A stretch of DNA of 64,000 bases from Gemmatimonadota bacterium (GTDB lineage Bacteria; Gemmatimonadota; Gemmatimonadetes; Longimicrobiales; Gaopeijiaceae). The translations under genes were made by a program, and so were the position numbers. Below are positions 18,766-29,105 of this stretch, one piece after another; position 1 is the first letter of the stretch, and each line of letters starts with the position of its first letter. The stretch spans positions 17,264 to 81,263 of the forward strand of contig JAPPGM010000161.1 of NCBI GenBank assembly GCA_028874995.1, read 5' to 3'. A model generated the notes under the pieces. That model searched no databases. It worked only from the letters and a program-made list of their open reading frames with translations, and was not told where the DNA came from.

Positions 18766-21614
18766 ATAGCCGGAAGCAAAACGCGCCGGCGCGCCACGTA
18801 GAAACCGGCCGGGGCGCGTGCGCCCGGTTCCTGCCGGTCCTGGCGTGTGCAGCCGCCTTCCTCACCGCGGCAACGCCCGTCCGGGCACAGCAGGAATACG
18901 ATGTGCGCGGCTCGGTCGCGGACTCCGCGGGCGGGGCCATGCAGAACGCCATGGTGGTGGCCCTGAGCAGGGAAGACTCGGTGCTCGTGAAGTATGCCCT
19001 CTCGAACGCCGACGGAAACTTCGTCCTCGAGAACCTGCACCCCGGCGCGTACGTCCTGCAGGTCACGCTGATCGGGTACGCCCCCATTCGGAACGACTTC
19101 GAGGTGACCAGCGCCGATGTCGACCTGGGTTCCGTGACCATGACCATGGAGGCGATCGAGATCGATTCGCTGGTGGTCAGCATCGAGCACGTCCCCTTCA
19201 TCAACCGGCGGGACACGCTCAGCTACAACGTGAACGCCTTCCCGACCCCCCCGAACGCGATGGTCGAGGAGTTGCTGCGCCGCCTTCCCGGGATCGATGT
19301 CGACACCGACGGCACGATCACGGCGCAGGGCGAGGAGGTCCAGAACGTCCTGGTGGAGGGCAAGGAGTTCTTCGGCCGGGATCCGACGATCGCCACGCGC
19401 AACCTGCCGGCCGATGCCGTCAAACAGGTCGACGTCTACGACAAGCAATCGGACATGGCCGAGTTCACGGGAATCCCCGACGGCGAGGACGAGCGCACGA
19501 TCGACCTGAGGCTCCGCGAGGAGGCCAGGGTCGGGTACTTCGGCCGCATGACCGGCGGCTTCGGGGGCGACGTGAACAACGCCGGCCGTCTGGGTCCCAC
19601 CATCGGCACCGACCCCGTTGGCAACGACCTGCGCTACGACGGCAGGTTCAACCTGAACCGCTTCTCGCCGACCCAGCAGCTGGCCCTGACCGCGAACACC
19701 AACAACGTCAACCAGGAAGGGTTCTCGTGGGAGGATGGAGGCGGACGTGGTGGTGGCGATAACGGATTCACCGAGTCGGTGGGGCTCGGATTGAACGCCA
19801 GCCGCGACTTCGGCAGCGACAACACCTGGATCAGGAGCAGCTATTTCCTGAGCGAGGTGGACAACGAGCAGAACCGGACCCTGCAACAGCAGGCGCTCTT
19901 CGGCGCGGATGTGGCGTCGCTGGTCGACGAGACGACCGACCAGGAGTCGGGCAACAACAATCACCGGTTGAACCTGAACGGACAGTACACCTTCTCGCCC
20001 GGGCACCAGTTGCGCATACGGGCCAACATGAACGCCGGATCCTCGTCGTCCGAGTCGTTCCGCGATCGCGTGACCCAGACGGTCGACGGGCAGCCTCTCA
20101 ACACCGCTTCGACCACCAACACCGTAACGGGCGACCAGCAGCGCGGGGATGTCCGGCTCACCTGGCGCAAGCGCCTGGGAGACAGCGGCCGCAGCCTGGT
20201 GGCGGAGCTGCGCGGTGCGCTTCAGAATTCCGATCGCGTGACCAATCTCGAGTCGACCATCACGGGCGAGTCGCGCGGCGGGCGCGACCAGGACCGGCAC
20301 ATTCTGCAGGAGCAGAACAACAACGGCGAGAACTGGAACAACTCCGCGCGGTTCTCGCTCACGCAGCGGCTGGGTGACTCGTATTCGATGGAGGTCTTCG
20401 CCCGCGCCAACACCGAGGACCAGGACCAGGACCAGTCGGTCTACGATCTCCGCGGCGACGAGAAGATCCGCAACCCCGACCTGAGCTCAGGCTACCAGCG
20501 CGCCTACGGCTACATGAACGCCGGGGCCCGCCTGAGCCGCAACTCGGAAAACTCCTGGATCACGCTCGGGTTGCGGGGGCAGCGATCGTCGCTGGAAGGG
20601 ATTCTCGTGGACCGCGACGAGACGATCACCAGCGGCTACACGCACCTGCTCGCCAACCTGGACTTCAGGTGGCAGTTCAAGGATGACCAGACGATCAGCT
20701 TCGAGTACGACGGCTCTACCGATGAACCGTCCCTCACGGAACTTCAGCCGTTCGTCGACAACCGCGACCCGATCAACGTGTACGTCGGGAATCCCGACCT
20801 CCAGCCCGAGTACACGCACGAGTTCGAGGCCGATTACCGCTTCTTCGATCAGTTCAGCTTCCTGAGCGTGTACCTGCGAACGGATTTCGAGTACACCACC
20901 AACCCCATCGCACGCGCACGCGTCTTCGACGAACAGGGCTTCCAGACGGTCACTCCGATCAACACCGACCCGGAGTGGTCCGCCGGTACGAGCGTCAACT
21001 TTGAAACGCCGATCAGAAGGCTGGGCGTGGACGTGGAACTGGACTACCGGGCGGGCTACTCCAGGGGATGGGAGCAGGTGAACCGGCAGACGAACCAGAG
21101 CCGCGTATTGAGAAACACCGTCGAGGCCAGCCTGGAGAACCGCACCAAGGACCTCTTCGACATTCGCTTGGGCGCGAACTTCACCTTCAACGACGTGGAG
21201 TACTCACTGAACCAGTCGCTGGACCGCGACTACGTGAACAGCCGCTACTACGCGAACGGGACGCTCTACCTGGGGGCCTGGACGCTCGGGTCGACCTTCA
21301 ACTGGAGGGTGTACGACGAGGACATCTACAGCCAGGGGAGCGGCGGCGAGGTCAACACACCGGGCAGGAACGTCGCGCGCTGGGACGCCCGCGCTTCGCG
21401 GCGGCTGCTGAACGACCGGGCCGAACTCGAACTCCGGGCCTACGACCTGCTCAACCAGAACCAGGCGGTGAGCATCTCCAATTCAGCCAGCTTCATCCAG
21501 GAATCGCGCACCGAGTCGCTGGGACAGTACTTCATGGTGCGGGTCATGTACCGGCTGGGGATGCGGGGTGACTTCGGGCGGCCGGGTCGTGGGAGAGGGG
21601 GGCGGGGACGGTAG
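18762..21614 (+). CDS. Outer-membrane beta-barrel protein with CnaB-like domain (module copy 2)
   Basis: Collinear paralogue of 14883..17744 (HVPFINRRDTLSYNV, YDKQSDMAEFTGIPDGEDERTIDL, NVYVGNPDLQPEYTHEF, GQYFMVRVMYRLG). Confidence 0.87.
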   Translation: MNSRKQNAPARHVETGRGACARFLPVLACAAAFLTAATPVRAQQEYDVRGSVADSAGGAMQNAMVVALSREDSVLVKYALSNADGNFVLENLHPGAYVLQVTLIGYAPIRNDFEVTSADVDLGSVTMTMEAIEIDSLVVSIEHVPFINRRDTLSYNVNAFPTPPNAMVEELLRRLPGIDVDTDGTITAQGEEVQNVLVEGKEFFGRDPTIATRNLPADAVKQVDVYDKQSDMAEFTGIPDGEDERTIDLRLREEARVGYFGRMTGGFGGDVNNAGRLGPTIGTDPVGNDLRYDGRFNLNRFSPTQQLALTANTNNVNQEGFSWEDGGGRGGGDNGFTESVGLGLNASRDFGSDNTWIRSSYFLSEVDNEQNRTLQQQALFGADVASLVDETTDQESGNNNHRLNLNGQYTFSPGHQLRIRANMNAGSSSSESFRDRVTQTVDGQPLNTASTTNTVTGDQQRGDVRLTWRKRLGDSGRSLVAELRGALQNSDRVTNLESTITGESRGGRDQDRHILQEQNNNGENWNNSARFSLTQRLGDSYSMEVFARANTEDQDQDQSVYDLRGDEKIRNPDLSSGYQRAYGYMNAGARLSRNSENSWITLGLRGQRSSLEGILVDRDETITSGYTHLLANLDFRWQFKDDQTISFEYDGSTDEPSLTELQPFVDNRDPINVYVGNPDLQPEYTHEFEADYRFFDQFSFLSVYLRTDFEYTTNPIARARVFDEQGFQTVTPINTDPEWSAGTSVNFETPIRRLGVDVELDYRAGYSRGWEQVNRQTNQSRVLRNTVEASLENRTKDLFDIRLGANFTFNDVEYSLNQSLDRDYVNSRYYANGTLYLGAWTLGSTFNWRVYDEDIYSQGSGGEVNTPGRNVARWDARASRRLLNDRAELELRAYDLLNQNQAVSISNSASFIQESRTESLGQYFMVRVMYRLGMRGDFGRPGRGRGGRGR

Positions 21615-21626
21615 GGGCGCGCTCCT

Positions 21627-22874
21627 CTACCGATTCAGGCGATACCCCTCCACCCGTTCGACGCCGGTGGCGGGGTCCGTGCGGACTCCCAGGATCAGGT
21701 CCTCGCCCACCCACGGCGGACGCCCGCGGAACGGGATTGTCAACGTACCGAGCCAGCGCCCCTCGGGGTGGAACACGCTCCACCGGCCCGCCTGGTGACG
21801 TACCCAAAGATGGCCCGTCGCATCCACCAGGAGGCTGCTTACCGGGGGATGGAAGTCCTGCGGCGGCAGGGCGTCCAGTGCTTCCCTACGAGCCCAGTGG
21901 TTCAACTCCAGAATCCCCACCTTCGCGCGCTCCCGCTCTTCGTCGGTGATCGGGATCGGACCGATCGTGCGGCGAATGATCCGCTGCAGATCGCCTGTGG
22001 GGGAGAACTGGTGAACCTCGTCCCGGTCCCCGTTGCTCACGTATATCGTCAGCGGATCTCCCCCCGCGGCCACATGTGATATCACGCCAAAAAGGGGAAA
22101 AGGCCACCGGGTGGTGGGATCGAAAGGCCGGGAGATGCGCTGTTCGATCCCGCCCCACCAGCCCAATGAATGCGCCACGTAGGCGGTATCGATCCTGACG
22201 AATCCCCAGTCTGGCCGGAAGAATTCGTCCGATTCCGGAATCGGTACGTCGCGGTGCACGATCACCAGAAAGGACCCGTCGGCCAGGGGCATGTGAATCC
22301 TCTCGGGCGGTGTCTGGCCGGGGATGCGGGTCTGCTCGAAGATTCTGCCCACATCGATCCGCCGGTGTTTCACCACGGTGCCGGCGGTATCGAAGTAGGA
22401 GACGTAGCCGAACCAATCGCTCCAAACGGCCAGGGTGTCGCCCGGGAGGACTTGCAGATACGCCGGATGGTTGAATTCGCCCGGACCCTCCCCCGCGCGG
22501 CCGATCGACTTCGACAGCCCGCCCGAGGGGTGGAACAGCCGAAGTGACTTGCTGCCGCTGGAGAGAACCGCGACCCGCCCGTCCGAGAGGCGGCCCAACC
22601 CTGCGACCTGCCAGATGAGATGGACGGAATCCTCCGTGGCGGCACCGAGGCCCGGGTCGCCGATGACGATGACGGGTTCGGGATCGATGGTCCAGGAGTC
22701 CGTGGTGGCCCACTCGGGAGCATGATTCTCGACGATGCGGACGCCGGCCGAGTCGCGGATCGTGACCGCGGGGGGCGTGTCGGGCTCCAGCTCCGGGGGG
22801 CGAGGCTCGCAGGCGGCGGTGGTCGTTGCCAGGAGCAACGCGAGCGGGATTCGGGATCGGGAGCGTTGCAGCAT
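21627..22874 (-). CDS. Six-bladed beta-propeller lipoprotein
   Basis: Lipobox LALLLATTTAACEP; IRDSAGVRIVENHAPEW; GRAGEGPGEF; close paralogue of 9582..10985. Confidence 0.82.
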   Translation of the reverse strand: MLQRSRSRIPLALLLATTTAACEPRPPELEPDTPPAVTIRDSAGVRIVENHAPEWATTDSWTIDPEPVIVIGDPGLGAATEDSVHLIWQVAGLGRLSDGRVAVLSSGSKSLRLFHPSGGLSKSIGRAGEGPGEFNHPAYLQVLPGDTLAVWSDWFGYVSYFDTAGTVVKHRRIDVGRIFEQTRIPGQTPPERIHMPLADGSFLVIVHRDVPIPESDEFFRPDWGFVRIDTAYVAHSLGWWGGIEQRISRPFDPTTRWPFPLFGVISHVAAGGDPLTIYVSNGDRDEVHQFSPTGDLQRIIRRTIGPIPITDEERERAKVGILELNHWARREALDALPPQDFHPPVSSLLVDATGHLWVRHQAGRWSVFHPEGRWLGTLTIPFRGRPPWVGEDLILGVRTDPATGVERVEGYRLNR

Positions 22875-23071
22875 GACGTTGTCAGACTTCGGTGAGGACC
22901 ATTCGGGTGCGACAGGGGGCCGTGGCAGGGGCATTCGAGATAGCGTGGGCCGGTTTGCGGGGCAACCGGGGTTGTCCGGGGGTCGAACGGCGTATTGGTT
23001 GAGTCGATGGTCACCTGAGGGTCGACGCGAGTAAGATGTCCCGGCCTTGAACTCTTCCGCGCAGATGCCGC

Positions 23072-24739
23072 ATGTCCACCTGCAGAGCCTCCTCGTCAGC
23101 GAGCTTCGCCGTACTCATCGCCCTCATGGGGTGTGGCCCGGCCGGCGACCCGGATCCGCCCGTTCCCGTCGTGTGGACCGACGGAGTGTTCGAGGACTGG
23201 GCGAGTGCCGCGCCAGCAGTCGTGGATCCCGCGGGCGACGTACCGCCGGGGTCGCCCGTTGACTTGGGTGCGGTGTTCGTGCTGGATGACGCGCGCTTCA
23301 TCCACCTCCTGGTCGACCTGGGTGACACGGTTACGGCGCAGGGGATGCCGGGGACCGTGGAGATCGTGCTCGATGCAGACGGGGATGCGGGGACGGGGGG
23401 GTCGCATGGCGGGGTGGCGGGTGCCGATCTGGTCATTGTCCTGTCCCGCCAGGATGATCCTGCCGCGGATGTTCACGGCGCCGGAGTGGGGGTGCGCCGG
23501 ATCGGGGAAGGCGGTGCGGGCGGGATCGAGAGCGCGTCAACGGTCGGTCTTATCCTGTCCCCGACCCACTCGTCGGACCGGTTCGAGGTGCGGCTGGACC
23601 GGCTCGGGATGCGGCGGGAACGGCTTGCCGAGCGATCGGACGCGGCCGGTGCGTTGGACGAGCCAGGGGCGAGCCCTCCAGGTGGCGCCGGGAAAGTCCT
23701 GAGCGGGCGGCTGCGCTACCTGCGGGCCGGTGCGGTGGTCGACCAAACCCCGGTCTTCACGCACACGCTGGCCACGGACCCGGGTGAGGCCCCGCCGTTG
23801 CTGGATGGGGACGCGGTGGCGAGAACTCCCAACACCCTGCGCGTCGTCACCTGGAACGTCTCGGACGGGAACTTCCGCGACCACCCGGAGGTCTTCCGGC
23901 GCGTACTGGCCACCCTCGATCCCGACGTGGTCCTCCTCGACGAAGTCTACGCCGACGTCACGATGGCGGACCTCTCGCGCTTCGGCCGCGGTCCGGGCCC
24001 GGTGAACGAATCGTCGTGGAAGTGGTGGCTGGCAACGGGCGGCGGCCGACAGCGGGCCGCCGTCGGCGCGAGGGGCCTGGAGTTGCGCGGAGAGACCGCT
24101 TTGGCCCGGGTGGACCACCCACCGGGTGCGCTTGCGCGATGGCTGCGCGAGGTCGGTGACGAGCCGGAGTCGCCCCGTATGCCGCCGCCTTCCAGGCTGG
24201 CCCGGGCGGAAGCGGCCGGCGGCCTTTCGGCGACCGGAGCCTGGGTCACCGTGGAAGGCCGCGCGGTGCTCTTCGTGCCCGTCGACCTGCAGAGCGCGGG
24301 ATACGACGGTTCCCCGCGCGACCGTCTGCGCGAGTTGCAGGCGCGCACGTTGAACCACGCAATCGCGGCCGTGCTCGCCGACCGGCCCGGCGCAGGCCTC
24401 GTCATCGGCGGCGACCTGAATGTGGTGGGATCCGCCCGTCCGCTCGATGCGCTGCGGTTCGGCCTCGCCACCGGCGGAGGCGACCTGAGCATCGCCCGGC
24501 TGGAAAGACTCCGCGACCGGTCCCTGGCGACCTGGCGCAGCACCCGCGCCGGGGACCCGTTTTCGCCCGGCAGGCTGGACTATGTCCTCTACCGGGGCAC
24601 GGTGCTCCGGATCGAACGCGCGTTCATCTTCGACGCAGCCGACCTGTCGCCCGCGGCACTGGCGCAGCTCGGCATCCGCGAGTCCGACACGCTGCAGTCC
24701 GACCACCTGCCGCTGGTGGTGGATTTCACGCTTCGTTGA
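23072..24739 (+). CDS. Endonuclease/exonuclease/phosphatase family protein
   Basis: RVVTWNVSDGNF, DPDVVLLDEVYADV, VIGGDLNVVGSARPLD, SDHLPLVVDFTLR. Confidence 0.85.
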   Translation: MSTCRASSSASFAVLIALMGCGPAGDPDPPVPVVWTDGVFEDWASAAPAVVDPAGDVPPGSPVDLGAVFVLDDARFIHLLVDLGDTVTAQGMPGTVEIVLDADGDAGTGGSHGGVAGADLVIVLSRQDDPAADVHGAGVGVRRIGEGGAGGIESASTVGLILSPTHSSDRFEVRLDRLGMRRERLAERSDAAGALDEPGASPPGGAGKVLSGRLRYLRAGAVVDQTPVFTHTLATDPGEAPPLLDGDAVARTPNTLRVVTWNVSDGNFRDHPEVFRRVLATLDPDVVLLDEVYADVTMADLSRFGRGPGPVNESSWKWWLATGGGRQRAAVGARGLELRGETALARVDHPPGALARWLREVGDEPESPRMPPPSRLARAEAAGGLSATGAWVTVEGRAVLFVPVDLQSAGYDGSPRDRLRELQARTLNHAIAAVLADRPGAGLVIGGDLNVVGSARPLDALRFGLATGGGDLSIARLERLRDRSLATWRSTRAGDPFSPGRLDYVLYRGTVLRIERAFIFDAADLSPAALAQLGIRESDTLQSDHLPLVVDFTLR

Positions 24740-24869
24740 GCGAACGGTGTCGAGCCTGGCTGCCCATCCGCCGGCGCATGCAACCCGGGGATGACGATTC
24801 ACGTCAATTGAGGTTGAGATCGTTGACCTCCGTCCAGCTACGGATCCCCCCGCCAGCCCCGCACACCCC

Positions 24870-27143
24870 ATGAAACCTCCCCTCGTAGCACTTTCCGCAC
24901 TCGCGGCTGCGGTTGCCCTTTCCACCGCCATCGCTCCGCCCACCCTCGCCCAGTCGCGGTTCGTGCCCGGCGCCTTCGAGGACCCGGTCGCGCGTCAGCT
25001 CTACACCGACGCCTACGACCGCTGGCACGCCCTTGACACGACGGTCGCGAGCTACACGGCGCTGATCCGGCAACGCGTCGCCGGGGCGTTGCGGACGCCG
25101 CTGCGCGACCGGGTCATGTACAGCAACGAACACGCCGTGCGCACCTGGTGGCGGAGGGGAGCGCGCCCCGTCACGATGGTCCTCGGCAACCGCACCCGCT
25201 ATCCCGGCCGCGACTTCCTCCTGCGGTGGGACGAAGCGGACAGGCTGGATGCGATGCCCTACGCCGAGCCGTTCTCGCCCGGTGACGACCACCTCCTCTT
25301 CGGCTGGAACCGCGAAGACGAAGTGGGTCCCCCCGGTGCCGACGGCCGCGCGCTCGTGCACCCTCTCTCGCATGGAGCGGACCAGGCCTACCGCTTCCGC
25401 AGCGGCGACACGATCACCGTGTCCTTTCCCGATGGCCGCCTCGTCCGCGCGGTCGCGCTGCAGTTCATCCCCTATCGCGCGGGCGCCTTCCTGCTGACGG
25501 GCACCCTGTGGATCGATCCGGTGTCGGGCGTGCTGATACGCGCGGTCTACCGGCCCAGCGTGGAAATGGACTTCATGCACGATGTCGATGACCCCGGGAC
25601 GCCGGGAGCGAACCTCGCTCTTCGACTCATGCCGGGGGTCTTCAAGCCGGTGAACCTCCGGCTGAATTCGGTCTTCGTCGACTACGCGCTGTGGGAATTC
25701 GAGCACTGGCTCCCGCACAGGGCGCGCTTCGAGGTGGTGGCGACCGCCGGAGTGCTGAAGGGCAAGCTCACGGTCGACGTGTCGTACGAGATCGAGTCGT
25801 TCACCAGCGTGTCCGAGGATCCCGCCGCCGCTACGGGTCACGACGAGGCCGCCGACAGCGCCTTCGTCGCCGCACTCCTTGCCCAGGCGGGCGACGGATA
25901 TGAACTGACGGACCAATCCGTAGCTCGCGGCAAGGACACCAGGTTCATCGTCCCGAAGGACCGCAGGCTCCTGGAAATGAGCCCCGAGCTGCCGCCGCCG
26001 ATCTGGGAAGACGCGCCGCACTTCGCGACGATCGGGGAGGCGGAGGACCTGGCCGGCACGCTCGCCCAGGTGCCGGTCGCCTCGTACAGCCGCACGCCGT
26101 GGGCGTTCCGGTACGGCTGGGGGAGTCCCGAGATGATTCGCTACAACCGCGTCGAGGGGCTGGCGGCCGGATTGGAGTTCGATGCGGTGCTCGGCGGTCC
26201 GCACAAGCTCCTCACTTCCGCGTCCTTCGGGCTGGCGGACGGCAAGGTGAAGGCGCGCATCGGGCTGGAGCGCTCAACCGAATTGCGCAGGCTGACCGTG
26301 GGCGGGTTTCACGAGCTGCGCAGCACGGACGCGGAGGCGGGCCACTTCGGAATCGGCAACTCGCTCACGGCCCTGGTGATAGGGCGCGACGAGGGAGAGT
26401 ACTACCGGGCAACGGGCTTCGATATGACGTGGCGGCCGTCGGAGGGCGAGAGGGAGTCGTTCGTCTTGCGGGCGTACGGTGAGCGGCAGGAGGCGGTGGA
26501 GACGCGCGCGGGCTTCGCGTTTTTCGAGGCCTTCGACGACGAGTGGAACTTCGCGCCGAACCTGGAGGCCGACGAGGTCGATGAAGCGGGGACTGAGGTG
26601 ACGATCCGGTCGTGGTGGGGTGAGGAGCCGAATTGGGTGCAGGCGGGTGTCGAGTGGTACGGTCAGGTTGCGAGGAACCGGTCGTCGGTGGGGGACGGGG
26701 AGGCGGGGGTGGCGGCTAACTTCCTCCGGAGCAGCGCCGTCGCGCGGGCGAGGATTCCGTTTGCGGGGGATGAGTGGACGGGCTGGCGTCTGGGTGTGGA
26801 GGCCGCCGCGGGCACGACCTGGGGAGATGCACCGGCGCAGCGGGCGTGGTTTCTCGGGTCGGCGGCGACGCTGCGCGGATACGAGCCGTCGGTGATGGGA
26901 GGGTCGACGTTCATGCGCGGCCGGGTGGAGGTGGCGAGGGTCTTCGAGGGCGTGGGCGGAAGCGTGTTCTACGACGTGGGGTGGGCGGGGGAGCGGGGTG
27001 AGTTCGACCGGGATGACCTGCTGTCGGCCGCCGGGTTGGGGCTGACCGTGCTGGACGGGCTGGTGAGGGCCGATATCGCGAACGGGCTGAGGGGGCCGGA
27101 GAAGCGGTTCCGGTTCTATCTTTACGCGGACGCGATCCTGTAG
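24870..27143 (+). CDS. Secreted protein with C-terminal BamA/Omp85-like outer-membrane barrel
   Basis: Signal peptide; C-terminus AWFLGSAATLRGYEPSVMGGSTFMRGRVEVARVF...VFYDVGWAG...GLTVLDGLVRADIANGLRGPEKRFRFYLYADAIL. Confidence 0.65.
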   Translation: MKPPLVALSALAAAVALSTAIAPPTLAQSRFVPGAFEDPVARQLYTDAYDRWHALDTTVASYTALIRQRVAGALRTPLRDRVMYSNEHAVRTWWRRGARPVTMVLGNRTRYPGRDFLLRWDEADRLDAMPYAEPFSPGDDHLLFGWNREDEVGPPGADGRALVHPLSHGADQAYRFRSGDTITVSFPDGRLVRAVALQFIPYRAGAFLLTGTLWIDPVSGVLIRAVYRPSVEMDFMHDVDDPGTPGANLALRLMPGVFKPVNLRLNSVFVDYALWEFEHWLPHRARFEVVATAGVLKGKLTVDVSYEIESFTSVSEDPAAATGHDEAADSAFVAALLAQAGDGYELTDQSVARGKDTRFIVPKDRRLLEMSPELPPPIWEDAPHFATIGEAEDLAGTLAQVPVASYSRTPWAFRYGWGSPEMIRYNRVEGLAAGLEFDAVLGGPHKLLTSASFGLADGKVKARIGLERSTELRRLTVGGFHELRSTDAEAGHFGIGNSLTALVIGRDEGEYYRATGFDMTWRPSEGERESFVLRAYGERQEAVETRAGFAFFEAFDDEWNFAPNLEADEVDEAGTEVTIRSWWGEEPNWVQAGVEWYGQVARNRSSVGDGEAGVAANFLRSSAVARARIPFAGDEWTGWRLGVEAAAGTTWGDAPAQRAWFLGSAATLRGYEPSVMGGSTFMRGRVEVARVFEGVGGSVFYDVGWAGERGEFDRDDLLSAAGLGLTVLDGLVRADIANGLRGPEKRFRFYLYADAIL

Positions 27144-27189
27144 GGGACACGAATGTCAACTCGCGATTACATTATGTGAATCGCAGTTT

Positions 27190-27538
27190 ACCTTCGACGA
27201 AGCAGACGGTGTCGTGAGCGGCCTTGATCTGGAGGACTATCACTGTTCGCACCCGGGGGAATTCATACGCGAAGAGGTGATTGAGGATTTGGGGACTCAA
27301 CGTATCCCAGGCGGCCAGAATCCTGAGGGTGCGGCGGGCGACGCTGTCGGACCTTCTCAACGGCCGGGCGTCGCTTTCTCCGGAGATGGCGCTGCGACTG
27401 GAGAAGGCCTTCGGGGTGAGCATGGACATGCTGCTGCGGATGCAGGCGTGGCACGATGCCAGCCGAATGCGGGCCCGGACGGATGAGATCCCGGTGCGAA
27501 GATTCGATTCGGGACTAGAGTCGAGAGACGACACATGA
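27190..27538 (+). pseudogene. HigBA-like TA relic: HigB C-terminal tail + frameshifted HigA
   Basis: SGLDLEDYH tail typical of HigB C-termini followed by HPGEFIREEVIEDLG (ORF 27214) and, after an extra A at 27295, LNVSQAARILRVRRATLSDLLNGRASLSPEMALRLEKAFGVSMDMLLRMQAWHDA (ORF 27281..27538). Confidence 0.8.
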
Positions 27539-28746
27539 CGACTCGCGGAACTTCGTGGTCGATCGCCGCGACCCTTCTTCTCGCCGCCTGCACCGGCGAC
27601 GCGGCACGAGACGCCACGACGCTGTCGGTCGACACGCTCAGCGACGGTACCGTCGTCGTCAACAACCCCGTCCAGGGTTTCTGGGAGACCGATCCGGGCG
27701 CACGCTGGAGGATTGCCGAAGAACTGCGCATCGGGAGTGCCACTGCCGAGGGGGCCGACGCCTTCGGGGACGTGGGTTCCCTCATGATCGACCAGCTTGG
27801 CCGCTTCTGGGTCGCCGACCAGCAGGCCAACGAAGTGAGGGTGTTCGACGCGGACGGCCGCTTTGTCCGCACCGTTGGCGGGAGAGGCGAGGGACCAGCT
27901 GAATTCCTGGACATCGGCGACATCTTCCCCGGGCCGAACGGCGAGGTCTGGATCGACGACGAGACGATGGAACGCTTCGAGGTCTTCGACACCTCCGGCA
28001 CGAGGATCGGCGGCTACAACAGGGACTCCAGATTCTGGGGCGGGAAGTGGACGGATGAAGGACTCCTGCTATCGCTGGGCCCGCACCCTGAGAGTCTGGA
28101 GGGTGTCTACACGGTCTACAGTCGGGGGTCTGGCAGCCTGCTCGAGCCCGAGGGACGCGTCCTGGAGATGCCGGTTCCCCCGCCGGATCCACCGATGGTC
28201 GAGTTCAAGTCCCCGGATGGCCGAGCTGTCAGGAACATACCTCCCCCCTTCAGTCCCACGCGCAGATGGGATCTCGGGTCTGGATGGGATGCGTGGTACA
28301 CCAATGGACGCGATCTGGGTGGCCGCTATGAGATTCACCGGATCGACCTGGAGAGCGGCGACACCCTGCTGACGATCGTGCAATGGTATGAGCCGGTCCA
28401 GGTATCGGACTCCATGCGGGCCGCGGCCCTGATGTCACTCTGGGGGGAATTCGCGTGGAGCGAGCGGCCCTCGGCGAACGAGTGGCGCAAAGTACCCGGC
28501 GTGTATCCGCCCGTGGGGAGCGTGTACCGGTCCGGGGACGGCACGATATGGGTGCGCCGCGCCGTCGGGGACGGGGTCGAAGGGTTCGATGTGTTTGACC
28601 GGGATGGGCGCTATCTTGGCCAGCCTGAAGGGCCCGGCGGCCTGTTCGGGATGTCGGTTCGGTGGATCTCCGAGGACCATGTCTACGCGGTCGACACAGA
28701 CGAGCTGGGGGTGGACTACGTGGTTCGGCTGGCGATTCTGCGCTGA
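27535..28746 (+). CDS. Six-bladed beta-propeller lipoprotein
   Basis: Lipobox ATLLLAACTG; SLMIDQLGRFWVADQQANEVRVFDADGRFVRTVGGRGEGPAEF. Confidence 0.82.
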   Translation: MTTRGTSWSIAATLLLAACTGDAARDATTLSVDTLSDGTVVVNNPVQGFWETDPGARWRIAEELRIGSATAEGADAFGDVGSLMIDQLGRFWVADQQANEVRVFDADGRFVRTVGGRGEGPAEFLDIGDIFPGPNGEVWIDDETMERFEVFDTSGTRIGGYNRDSRFWGGKWTDEGLLLSLGPHPESLEGVYTVYSRGSGSLLEPEGRVLEMPVPPPDPPMVEFKSPDGRAVRNIPPPFSPTRRWDLGSGWDAWYTNGRDLGGRYEIHRIDLESGDTLLTIVQWYEPVQVSDSMRAAALMSLWGEFAWSERPSANEWRKVPGVYPPVGSVYRSGDGTIWVRRAVGDGVEGFDVFDRDGRYLGQPEGPGGLFGMSVRWISEDHVYAVDTDELGVDYVVRLAILR

Positions 28747-28787
28747 TCCCGGCCGGGTGTAGGCGGCACCAAAATGTCAAGTCAAGA

Positions 28788-29105
28788 TTACTCCACTAGC
28801 AGGCCGTGGATAAACGGGTTCTCGGGGAAAGCCGCTTGTGCGAGGTGGAGGTGGGGCACAAACAGCCCGGGTTGTGCGGGAAAACCGGTTTTGGGCGTCG
28901 GCAGCCCCAATTCGCGGCTGTGACGGCTGAAATGCGTGGCGGTCAGGTGGATTGTGTCGGCGAACGTCTCCGTCCTTCCTGTTTCCGGCGACACCACGAC
29001 GGTCGCGGGGTACAGTGACTCCGGTTCGGTGACGTCATCGCCGCAGGCGACTGCCGAGAGGAACACCGCTACGACTACCCTACACTTGCCCATTCCCTTG
29101 CTCAT
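28788..29105 (-). pseudogene. Truncated Ig-like (Big_2-type) lipoprotein relic
   Basis: MSKGMGKCRVVVAVFLSAVACGDDVTEPESLYPATVVVSPETGRTETFADTIHLTA then unrelated sequence. Confidence 0.55.

Noticed and set aside
18588-20300. 570-aa minus-strand ORF antisense to the second OMP gene
   Set aside because: Shadow ORF of a well-supported plus-strand barrel gene.
27172-27534. 120-aa minus-strand ORF opposite the HigA relic
   Set aside because: Shadow ORF; plus strand matches HigA-type HTH sequence strongly.
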